From assembly GCF_002161235.1 (NCBI RefSeq), contig NZ_NFHE01000001.1:186001-250000 (forward strand): a DNA stretch of 64,000 nt, in the 5' to 3' direction. The stretch's first letter is position 1. Each line of letters opens with the position of its first letter. The position numbers and the translations under genes are program-made. Source of the DNA: Pseudoflavonifractor sp. An85 (GTDB lineage Bacteria; Bacillota; Clostridia; Oscillospirales; Oscillospiraceae). Under the pieces are notes generated by a model, which did no database searches, was not told the DNA's origin, and saw only the letters and a program-made list of their open reading frames with translations. Shown here one piece after another: positions 1-6,703 of this stretch.

Positions 1-1
1 T

Positions 2-412
2 ATTCAAAATCAGTTTGGCGCTTTCTGCGTCAAGGTTTTGAAGAATGAGGCCCGGTACATCCAGCGCGAACTTGCCAGTCTCCAATCCCAGGAGAAATCC
101 CTGGGCGAGCTGACAGCTTCTGAACTGGAGCAGACCGCCGTGTGGGACAAGCACTTTATGAGCGAGCATGTCTTTGAAGTGCTGGGACTCCCGGTAGTCG
201 TGACCGGCGATCTTCTGGCTGACGCCTTGGCGCAGCTGCCGGAGGGCAAGCGAGATGTCATCCTGCTTGCCTACTTCCTGGAAATGACGGACCGTGAAAT
301 CAGCGAGAAGCTGAACATCGTCCATCAGACCGTATCCAAGCGGCGGCTCGTTACGCTGAAAGAATTGCGCGAGTACCTGATGAAGGAGGGATTTGAATGG
401 CCGGACAAGTGA
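2..412 (+). CDS. Sigma-70-like factor of a conjugative element, 5' end outside window
   Basis: The reading frame is open from the first bases, so the true start lies to the left; a TTG at 38 is internal. About the last 70 residues resemble sigma region 4: a helical segment with LPEGKRDVILL, then a helix-turn-helix around MTDREISEKLNIVHQTVSK. Proteins of this kind are found in Tn916/Tn1549-type elements of Clostridia, where they are thought to drive element genes. The stop overlaps the start of the next small gene by 16 bases, so the two are probably translationally coupled. The family assignment is inferred from motif memory only. Confidence 0.7.
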   Translation: MQNQFGAFCVKVLKNEARYIQRELASLQSQEKSLGELTASELEQTAVWDKHFMSEHVFEVLGLPVVVTGDLLADALAQLPEGKRDVILLAYFLEMTDREISEKLNIVHQTVSKRRLVTLKELREYLMKEGFEWPDK

Positions 413-490
413 AGTCGATTCCGGTGCCGGTGATCCTGGCAGCCGTAAGCGGCGACGAGAACGCCCTTGCCGCCGTGGTCGCTCACTATG
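397..490 (+). pseudogene. 5' remnant of an HTH_16-type small regulator
   Basis: An ATG at 397 opens a frame beginning MAGQVKSIPVPVILAAVSGD, which matches the start of small helix-turn-helix proteins that follow the sigma-like gene in Tn916/Tn1549-type elements. The match runs for about 30 residues, to about AVVAHY. From about base 490 the frame no longer looks like that family, and the family-like sequence moves to another frame and another gene, the recombinase tail. The open frame runs on without meaning to 630. I read this as a gene cut by a deletion junction. Confidence 0.6.
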
Positions 491-745
491 TTCATCTCCC
501 TGGTCCGCAAATACACCCGCGCCCGCAAGCTGACTCCCCGGATGCTGAACGAGCTCATCGAGAAGATCGAAGTGTTCAACGCCGAGAAGATAGACGGTGT
601 GTGGGAACAGCGGCTCCGTATTCACTATAACTGCGTAGGGGTCGTTGAGATCCCGGAGCTGATCCCGCTACCCGCGCCGGAGGTGTCCGTAAACACAAGA
701 AAGGGCGTAGTCGTCAACTACGCCCCATCCACTATCGCCGGATGA
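491..745 (+). pseudogene. C-terminal (DUF4368-like) tail of a large serine recombinase
   Basis: From FISLVRKYT to about residue 60 the translation matches the C-terminal DUF4368 domain of TnpX/TndX-type large serine recombinases: LT-x-ML-ELIEKI, then an RIHYNCVG stretch. The resolvase catalytic domain and the coiled-coil zinc region are absent, so this is only the last ~85 residues. It starts where the upstream HTH gene is cut, in a different frame. A deletion between the HTH gene and a recombinase gene explains both. No independent start or ribosome binding site is evident. Confidence 0.65.
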
Positions 746-770
746 AAGCAACAAAAGCAACAAAAAAAGA

Positions 771-811
771 CGAGTGTTCTTACAGCTTTTCAAATGCTAT
801 AAGAACACTCG
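771..811. repeat. Perfect 12-bp inverted repeat, hairpin
   Basis: The arms CGAGTGTTCTTA (771-782) and TAAGAACACTCG (800-811) are exact reverse complements around a 17-base loop. An A-rich run (759-769) precedes it, so on the minus strand a T-rich run would follow the stem. It could act as a minus-strand terminator or mark an insertion edge next to the truncated SLOG frame. Confidence 0.6.
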
Positions 812-1004
812 CCATGCCTGCGATGGCGTGAAAGTGATCTCCGACCACTATGTTCCTTCGTGCTACATGAACCGCAATCGCTATATGGTTGCCCAGTCGC
901 AACGTGTGATTGCGGTGTATGATGGACGGGACAAAGGGGGGACGCTGTTCACGCTGCGCGATGCCCATGTTCAGGGGCGAGAGATCAGGCTCATAGAAAT
1001 TTGA
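774..1004 (+). pseudogene. C-terminal remnant of a SLOG/DUF1273-type protein
   Basis: From about base 805 the frame encodes a stretch like the C-terminal half of YpsA/DUF1273 SLOG proteins: VISDHYVPSCYMNRNRYMV, then IAVYDGRDKGGTLFTLRDA. The N-terminal Rossmann half, with its glycine-rich nucleotide loop, is missing. The nominal start lies inside the 771-811 hairpin and has no ribosome binding site. A second SLOG-related gene lies at 20548-21045. SLOG proteins are thought to bind nucleotide ligands; this fragment is unlikely to function. Confidence 0.6.
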
Positions 1005-1020
1005 TTTCAAGGGCAAAACA

Positions 1021-1059
1021 TAAAGGCCGCATGGGGTTTTGCATCCCATGCGGCCTTTA
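1021..1059. terminator. Strong bidirectional terminator
   Basis: Perfect 15-bp arms (1021-1035 and 1045-1059, TAAAGGCCGCATGGG and its complement) enclose a 9-base loop. The stem lies just beyond the 3' end of the minus-strand TOPRIM gene and can end its transcript. Confidence 0.8.
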
Positions 1060-1073
1060 TGCGGCTGAAGAAT

Positions 1074-1802
1074 TTATACAAGTGCCAAAAGAGATTCCTC
1101 GAAATCATGTGCGCTCTGGCAAAGTTCGGTTACTTTGGACCAGTTCTCACAGACAGTAGGTACAAACTGCTCAAATATGCGGGTGCGCTTTTTCTGGCCT
1201 GGAATCCGAATGTTGTGATAATATTTCCCGTGTGCAATGATATGTTCCCACGGCTCTTCAATCGTCTCAATTCCATCGGTTTGATCATATGCTGCAACAA
1301 TCCAGGCCTCAGTACTGTCACATGGGATAACAATACAGGTATCATCTGTTTCTTTGAGCCATGTGGTAAGGAGGCCTTTGAGGTGGGACACATATCCTGC
1401 TACAGAAGCAGTATGCCCCGGGCACGGGAGAACGATGGGACAGACAGCTCGCCCTTCGGGGGTAATATCGCACTCTAAAGGATTCCATTCTCCCTTATGA
1501 ACACATTGTGTCGTCTCGCACCAGCAATGAGAAGATTTTTCTTTCCGTGATACATCACCATCCATTTGGATAACTAAAAAATCCAGAGCCGGCTGGATGC
1601 CCTTCATCAATTCCTTACGGATAGATGCATTGTCATAACACCATTTCCAGACGCCTTTCCATCCGTTCCCGTATTTTCCGGTCAGGTCATTTTCTGGCTG
1701 GAGCATGACATATGTGTTTTTTGCCCCAGTGATCTGGTCAATAACACCTTTCAAAATAATATAATCGGTGGGACCTTCGCAAACAATTCCTATGTGTTTC
1801 AT
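1074..1802 (-). CDS. TOPRIM-type nuclease-like protein of an ATPase/TOPRIM defence pair
   Basis: The protein is 242 residues. The start is the ATG at 1802, in an ATGA overlap with the stop of the upstream ATPase gene, rather than a longer frame from 1841. Visible motifs fit a TOPRIM/RloB/DUF4276-like fold: CEGPTD near residue 8, an acidic QMDGDV near 82 and DSTEAW near 165. Such proteins pair with SMC-like AAA ATPases in OLD, AbiL and PARIS-type systems, where the TOPRIM partner is the toxic nuclease. The coupling strongly suggests one complex. The exact system type cannot be set without a profile search. Confidence 0.65.
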   Translation of the reverse strand: MKHIGIVCEGPTDYIILKGVIDQITGAKNTYVMLQPENDLTGKYGNGWKGVWKWCYDNASIRKELMKGIQPALDFLVIQMDGDVSRKEKSSHCWCETTQCVHKGEWNPLECDITPEGRAVCPIVLPCPGHTASVAGYVSHLKGLLTTWLKETDDTCIVIPCDSTEAWIVAAYDQTDGIETIEEPWEHIIAHGKYYHNIRIPGQKKRTRIFEQFVPTVCENWSKVTELCQSAHDFEESLLALV

Positions 1803-2983
1803 ATCAGAGTAGGCACACCTCCCAACCGGCCATTGATCCAAAGCCGGGACAGCGGCTGGCCTTCATTGATCAGTTCCTGAGAAACTTTGATACGCTGGAT
1901 CTGGGCGTAGCCGTTGGAATCACGATCCACTGCAAACAAGCGAATATTGTCATTGTTCAAATCCAATCCATCCAAGACAAGCGGATTATGGGTAGTCAGA
2001 AAAACATGCTTGCCCTGTTGCAAAATTTGATTGCAGAAGACCTCCATCATTTTTTTTGCCAGGCGCGGATTTAATGCGTGATCAAAGCTGTCTACTGCAA
2101 AAATGGATGGACCTTGCGGGTGCATTGCCAGTGCAAGCATGAATAGTACATAAAGAGCGCCTTCGCTTGCATCGTAGCCGGTAAACTGAGCGGTGTCTTT
2201 CATGTAGCGGTCTGTGAACTCGATAATATCACGAGTAGTTGGAACATTGGCGTTGATATTGCTTTTCTTCGGGGCAGCCACTGTAATGTCAGCGGCCCAG
2301 TCAATCATATCGAGAATGTCGTCCATATAGAGATTTCCGAAAAACACTTCATCATCCTCGGAGTGGATCAATGCCTTAATAGCTTCTGCGAGGCGGCCGC
2401 CGTTCAACCCAATCGGGGTCGTTTGGGTCGTGTCAGGTGCAGTACCGCGCAATGTAATTGTGTTAGGCTGAAAAATACCATATGCCGAAAAATCCTCTGC
2501 AATTTTTCGGCTGGCATTCAAGTTGATCGCATCATCAATGAGAAAGAAACCAATATAATTGTTACTCTGCTGGGAAGAGGCGTTGCTGCGTCCCCATAAC
2601 CTTTCGCCATTCTGGAAAAATGCTTCAGAATGATATTTCCAGTACTCTGTATCCGTAGGGGTAGTTAAGTGAACATCATACTGGTACACATCCGAGCTGC
2701 TACCATCATCCCATTCCAAAGAAAGATCAACGGTAGACTTTAGCCGGTTGATGCTCTTGAAATTTGACTTATAGAGGGCAGGAACACTGAGACGAACTCC
2801 CTTGCGCTGGAGACTGGCAGCATCAACCCGATCAGTCATGGCCGCGCTTAACAAACCGATTCCTTCCAGAATGGTGGATTTACCAGAGCCGTTGGCTCCG
2901 ATAAATACATTGACCTTTCCCGGCTCAAAAGATGCCTTATAAAGACATTTGAAGTTTCCAAAACTTATTTTCTTCAGATTCAT
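1799..2983 (-). CDS. AAA (OLD/SMC-like) ATPase, sensor partner of a defence pair
   Basis: This 394-residue protein begins with NLKKISFGNFKCLYKASFEPG, typical of RecF/SMC-like ABC-type ATPases. Walker A is GANGSGKST near residue 30. A Walker B-like FAVDSFDHAL and the H-loop TTHNPLVLDGL lie near residues 295 and 325, matching the AAA_15/AAA_21 group. Only the ATPase half is present; the nuclease is the separate, overlapping TOPRIM gene. A ribosome binding site (AAAGGGG) precedes the ATG at 2983. The pair sits beside a resistance gene in mobile cargo, as phage-defence modules often do. A role in abortive infection is inferred. Confidence 0.75.
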   Translation of the reverse strand: MNLKKISFGNFKCLYKASFEPGKVNVFIGANGSGKSTILEGIGLLSAAMTDRVDAASLQRKGVRLSVPALYKSNFKSINRLKSTVDLSLEWDDGSSSDVYQYDVHLTTPTDTEYWKYHSEAFFQNGERLWGRSNASSQQSNNYIGFFLIDDAINLNASRKIAEDFSAYGIFQPNTITLRGTAPDTTQTTPIGLNGGRLAEAIKALIHSEDDEVFFGNLYMDDILDMIDWAADITVAAPKKSNINANVPTTRDIIEFTDRYMKDTAQFTGYDASEGALYVLFMLALAMHPQGPSIFAVDSFDHALNPRLAKKMMEVFCNQILQQGKHVFLTTHNPLVLDGLDLNNDNIRLFAVDRDSNGYAQIQRIKVSQELINEGQPLSRLWINGRLGGVPTLI

Positions 2984-3006
2984 GTGATCGCCCCTTTCTA
3001 AATATC

Positions 3007-3015
3007 AGTATAGCA
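3007..3015 (-). promoter_or_regulatory. Extended -10 promoter for the ATPase/TOPRIM pair
   Basis: On the minus strand a TGC-TATACT extended -10 box lies about 24 bases upstream of the ATPase ATG. No good -35 box was found. Confidence 0.45.
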
Positions 3016-3114
3016 CATTTTCAAAATTAAATACAGCATATTTTAAAAAAAAGGCAATATCTAATTTGTAAAATGCGTTGTTATTAGGAGCAGGGCAATA
3101 ACGGCGTATCATGA

Positions 3115-3143
3115 TTGACAAACCATGTTTTCCATAGTATTAT
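3115..3143 (+). promoter_or_regulatory. Sigma-A promoter of the ABC-F leader
   Basis: TTGACA (3115-3120), a 17-base spacer and TATTAT (3138-3143) form a near-consensus promoter. Start of transcription would be near 3150, about 350 bases ahead of the ABC-F start codon. Confidence 0.8.
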
Positions 3144-3182
3144 TAAAAATAGGGGTTATACCTCTCAAAAGGAGATAGAGCC

Positions 3183-3278
3183 ATGAATATGAATTTTCAT
3201 TTAACCGATCAGCGTAAAAAGAGAATCGACTCTGTACAATCCATACCGATGAAACATTGTGCAGAGTATAGCGTATAA
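3183..3278 (+). CDS. Leader peptide of the ABC-F resistance gene
   Basis: A 31-codon frame beginning MNMNFHLTDQRKKRI lies 40 bases after the promoter and has a strong ribosome binding site (AAAAGGAG, 3167-3174) at good spacing. It stops just before a hairpin (3300-3349) and a terminator (3371-3408), and the ABC-F gene starts 228 bases after its stop. This matches antibiotic-sensing leaders in which a stalled ribosome changes RNA folding and lets transcription pass the terminator. Function is inferred from layout; the peptide itself is not recognised. Confidence 0.6.
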   Translation: MNMNFHLTDQRKKRIDSVQSIPMKHCAEYSV

Positions 3279-3299
3279 ACGACGCATTTAGATTTCATC

Positions 3300-3349
3300 G
3301 GGAAGCCATCAAAGGGGATTTTATACCCATTTTTAGAAAGTGGCTTCCC
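3300..3349 (+). promoter_or_regulatory. Possible anti-terminator stem in the ABC-F leader
   Basis: The arms GGGAAGCCA (3300-3308) and TGGCTTCCC (3341-3349) are exact complements around a loop with a run of T residues. It lies between the leader peptide and the terminator and may be one of two alternative folds. Confidence 0.5.
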
Positions 3350-3370
3350 ATGCAGTTATAATGTGTATGA

Positions 3371-3408
3371 GGCTATGGACAATGTTTTGTCCATAGCCTT
3401 TTGTTTTT
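3371..3408 (+). terminator. Attenuator upstream of the ABC-F gene
   Basis: A perfect 12-bp stem, GGCTATGGACAA (3371-3382) with its complement (3387-3398), a TGTT loop and a following T-rich stretch form a rho-independent terminator about 100 bases before the ABC-F start. Its place inside the transcript implies conditional read-through. Confidence 0.75.
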
Positions 3409-3505
3409 GAGCTACTATGCCAGAGGCAGAAGGCAGATACACTTATGTATCTTTGCTTTCTGCCGTTTTCTTTTGTCCAGAATATACAGGAAAGGATTGA
3501 TAAAC

Positions 3506-5038
3506 ATGAGCTTATTAGAAATTGACGGACTGACACACTCTTTTGGAGAGAATGTGCTATACAAAAATGCAGGCTTTACACTCAACAAGGGGGAACATAT
3601 TGGTATTGTCGGACAGAACGGAACCGGCAAAAGCACTTTAATCAAAATCTGTACGGAGCAGATCATTCCAGACAGCGGGCGTATCGTCTGGCAACCAAAT
3701 ACTACGGTTGGTTATTTAGACCAATATGCGGAAATTGACCATTCCCTAACGATGAAGGAATTCCTTAAATCTGCTTTCTCAAAGCTATTTGATATGGAAG
3801 CACAGGCAATGGAGCTCTATGAAAAAGCTGCTGACGGCGATATGAAAAGCCTTGAACTGGCCGCCCATTATCAGGAGCAGCTTGAAGCCCACGATTTTTA
3901 CTCGATAGATACAGCCATTGAGCGTGTCGCCAATGGGTTAGGACTTCTGGCTATTGGCCTTGACCGTTCGATTGCAGAAATGAGTGGCGGACAACGAGCC
4001 AAAGTAATTTTAGCGAAGTTGCTGCTGGAAAAACCGGATGTTTTGTTGCTGGATGAGCCGACCAATTTCCTTGATAAAGACCATGTGACATGGCTGGCAG
4101 AATATTTATCTGCTTTGGAAAATGCTTTTTTAGTAGTTTCCCATGATTATGGCTTTCTGGACAAGATAGCGAACCGCATTTGTGATATTGATAACGATAC
4201 TATCACGAAATACTATGGCACATATTCCGAATTTTTGCGAAAGAAAACTTTGCTGCGGGAAGATTATGTAAGACAATATGCGGCCCAGCAAAAGGAAATT
4301 AAAAAGACGGAGGAATTTATACGGAAGAACATAGCGGGAAGAAAAGCAAAGATGGCGAGAGGACGACAAAAGCAGCTTGACCGGATGGAAAAGATGGAGG
4401 CCTTAGACCAAAAGGAAATTATTCCGTACTTCCATTTTCCCGTACTTCCATTAACCAATACAGAACACTTGTTGGTGAAACATCTGGCAGTTGGCTACCA
4501 TTACCCCGTTTTATCAAACGTTGAATTTAGCATTAAGGGAGGACAAAAAGTTGTTATTACTGGATTTAATGGGATTGGAAAATCGACACTGTTAAAAACC
4601 CTGATTGGGGAAATTCCATCTATGCAGGGCCATTTCAAATTTTCCGATCAGGTTACTATCGGATATTTTGAACAGGATTTAGAGTGGCAAGAACCTGAAT
4701 TGACGCCCATTCAAATTGTTGCCAATGCTTATCCCAATATGGTGACAAAAGATGTCCGCAAACATTTGGCGCGATGTGGGATTTCCAGTAAACACGCTAT
4801 GCAGGCCATAGGAACATTAAGCGGTGGAGAGCAGGCAAAGGTAAAAATGTGTCTGCTTACTCTGACTCCCTGCAATTTCTTAATTATGGATGAACCTACA
4901 AACCATTTAGATGTACAGGCAAAAGAGGCTTTGAAAACAGCCCTTTCAACTTTTGAGGGAACGGTACTGCTCGTATCGCATGAAGAAGCCTTTTACCGAA
5001 ATTGGACACAACGAGTTATTAACATTGAGAAAAAATAG
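3506..5038 (+). CDS. ABC-F ribosome protection protein (antibiotic resistance type)
   Basis: The protein is 510 residues with two ATP-binding cassettes and no membrane segments, as in ABC-F proteins that displace ribosome-targeting drugs. Cassette 1 has GQNGTGKST, MSGGQ and LLLDEPTNFLD; cassette 2 has GFNGIGKST, LSGGEQ and LIMDEPTNHLD. A charged helical linker of about 80 residues lies between them, like the drug-interacting linker of Vga, Lsa and CplR types. The start is the ATG at 3506, behind AGGAAAGGA. Low G+C against its neighbours and the attenuated leader mark it as acquired cargo. Which drugs it protects against (lincosamide, pleuromutilin or streptogramin likely) cannot be read here. 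Confidence 0.85.
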   Translation: MSLLEIDGLTHSFGENVLYKNAGFTLNKGEHIGIVGQNGTGKSTLIKICTEQIIPDSGRIVWQPNTTVGYLDQYAEIDHSLTMKEFLKSAFSKLFDMEAQAMELYEKAADGDMKSLELAAHYQEQLEAHDFYSIDTAIERVANGLGLLAIGLDRSIAEMSGGQRAKVILAKLLLEKPDVLLLDEPTNFLDKDHVTWLAEYLSALENAFLVVSHDYGFLDKIANRICDIDNDTITKYYGTYSEFLRKKTLLREDYVRQYAAQQKEIKKTEEFIRKNIAGRKAKMARGRQKQLDRMEKMEALDQKEIIPYFHFPVLPLTNTEHLLVKHLAVGYHYPVLSNVEFSIKGGQKVVITGFNGIGKSTLLKTLIGEIPSMQGHFKFSDQVTIGYFEQDLEWQEPELTPIQIVANAYPNMVTKDVRKHLARCGISSKHAMQAIGTLSGGEQAKVKMCLLTLTPCNFLIMDEPTNHLDVQAKEALKTALSTFEGTVLLVSHEEAFYRNWTQRVINIEKK

Positions 5039-5068
5039 AGTTTTGTAACAGTGCATAGTAATAAAAAT

Positions 5069-5113
5069 AGCCACTTGGAAAGTGCGCATTCGGCACTTCC
5101 CAAGCGGCTTTTG
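5069..5113. terminator. Convergent terminator between ABC-F and the conjugation block
   Basis: A 17-base stem with two mismatched positions (5069-5085 with 5093-5109) is followed by a T run on each strand, so it can serve both the plus-strand ABC-F gene and the minus-strand gene ending at 5118. Confidence 0.75.
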
Positions 5114-5117
5114 TGCA

Positions 5118-6677
5118 TTACAAATTCTGCCGGATGATCCGCGTGATGATGCCCACGGCCACGCCCCGCTCCATATCCAGGCGGGTGACGGCAAAGGACA
5201 CATCATCCTTCTTGCCGGGCATCCTGTAGTCATAGCAGGAGTGGGCTACCGCATTGACGCCATTGGCGAGCCGGACATAGACCACACCTTTATGAACATC
5301 GGTGACCTTTCCGGCGTATTTGCCCTGGATGCGGCACTTCTGCAGGTTGTCCCGGTCAGTGTTTTCCGAAGTGCTCTTGATGTCGGCCCGGATGCCCAGG
5401 TCCTCCAGGCTGTTGCGCCGTACACTGAGGATACGGATCAGCACTTCATCGCCCACAGCAAACCGCTCATGGGCGTCGCCGATCCAGTCCCAGGCAAGGT
5501 CGCGGGCCAGAATGGAGCATTCCACGCCGAACACCTCCACACGGACGACCTTTTCCGCCACAGCGATGACCCTGGCCTGGACAATGCGGCCCTCGTAGAC
5601 GCGGTACATCCCATCCGGGTCCAAATCGAAATAGAAGGTCTGGCGCTTGCGCATCATGGCCTCCCGGCGGCTGGCTACCACGCTGCGGGTCTTGGAGTCA
5701 ATGCCCCGCACCACAAAGTCAATGTCGGCGCCCAGCATATTCCCCAGGATCTTGTTCTGGCGCAGCATCAGGTCAGTGTATTCCTGGCCGGAGGGGCTGC
5801 GGCCCAGGTTGATCATCATTTCCTTCAGGGGGATGATGATTCTGAATCCCTTGTAGTCCACCACAGCCACCGTTTTGCGGTTGTCCAGCTGCTCAATGCC
5901 GCCCAGCTTGCCGGTGAGGATGCGGCGGGTGCGGTAGGCGTTGTGGATCTCATGCCAGATGATGTCCTCACGGTCTTCCTGTGTCTCCACATCTTCCCGG
6001 CTGCGGATGGTAAGGATCGAAGGCTCTCTGCGGCGGGGAGCGGCGGTGCGCCTGGGAGTAGAAGCGGGAGTAGGGGCTGCCTCTGCCGGCGGTTCGGCCA
6101 GAGCGGCAGGAGTTTCTGCCGCAGCCGCTTCGCTATCATCAGACGGCGCATCTTCCTCAACGGGAGCCATCGGCTCAGGAGGCTCTGCTTCTGCGGGAAC
6201 TCCTTCCGCCGGCTCCATACTTTCGGCCGGCGCGGTCTTTTTCCTGCGGGTGGCCCGCTTGGGCTTGGGCGGTTCCGGTTCCTCAGCCGCTTCAGAAACA
6301 GGCTCACCGGGGACATCGGCCGCACTATCATCAGCGGGAACAGCAGAGGTATCTTCGCCATCATCACTGTCAGGGCCCTCTGCCAGAACAGCGGTGTCGT
6401 CCTCGCCGGGGAGGGCGTCTGCCGCCGCAGTATCGGCAGCTGCCGTACTAAACACCTCGCTTTCGGTAAGTTCCGGGAGGGTACCGCCATCCGCCATGGG
6501 GGCAGCATCTTCATCAGTCTGGTCCATAGAGGCCAGCAGCTCATTCAAATCGCCGCCATCAGAAGGCGCCGCCATATCAGCCTGCGCTTCATCAGGGGGC
6601 GGAGTGTTCTCCACGGGAACCGTGGTCTCAGGAGCGGAATTTTCCTGCTCCAGCAATTCCTTTTTCTTGGTTGCCAT
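5118..6677 (-). CDS. S1-like RNA-binding-fold protein of a Tn1549-type element
   Basis: This is a 519-residue protein. The first ~215 residues are low complexity, rich in Ala, Pro, Glu and Asp, with a basic patch KPKRATRRKK near 138-147. The rest looks globular with S1-like beta repeats: around YEGRIVQARVIAVAEKVVRV and IQGKYAGKVTDVHKGVVYV. It is the last gene of the minus-strand conjugation run, 26 bases after virD4. Similar proteins occur at this spot in related elements; their role is unknown and could be nucleic acid binding. A terminator at 5069-5113 follows. Confidence 0.6.
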   Translation of the reverse strand: MATKKKELLEQENSAPETTVPVENTPPPDEAQADMAAPSDGGDLNELLASMDQTDEDAAPMADGGTLPELTESEVFSTAAADTAAADALPGEDDTAVLAEGPDSDDGEDTSAVPADDSAADVPGEPVSEAAEEPEPPKPKRATRRKKTAPAESMEPAEGVPAEAEPPEPMAPVEEDAPSDDSEAAAAETPAALAEPPAEAAPTPASTPRRTAAPRRREPSILTIRSREDVETQEDREDIIWHEIHNAYRTRRILTGKLGGIEQLDNRKTVAVVDYKGFRIIIPLKEMMINLGRSPSGQEYTDLMLRQNKILGNMLGADIDFVVRGIDSKTRSVVASRREAMMRKRQTFYFDLDPDGMYRVYEGRIVQARVIAVAEKVVRVEVFGVECSILARDLAWDWIGDAHERFAVGDEVLIRILSVRRNSLEDLGIRADIKSTSENTDRDNLQKCRIQGKYAGKVTDVHKGVVYVRLANGVNAVAHSCYDYRMPGKKDDVSFAVTRLDMERGVAVGIITRIIRQNL

Positions 6678-6703
6678 AAGTAAAAACCTCCTATGATGTG
6701 AAT

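Noticed and set aside
5082-6683. Long plus-strand open frame (533 codons) opposite the S1-like gene
   Set aside because: It is the antisense of a well-supported gene, lacks a ribosome site and has a low-complexity composition mirroring the other strand.
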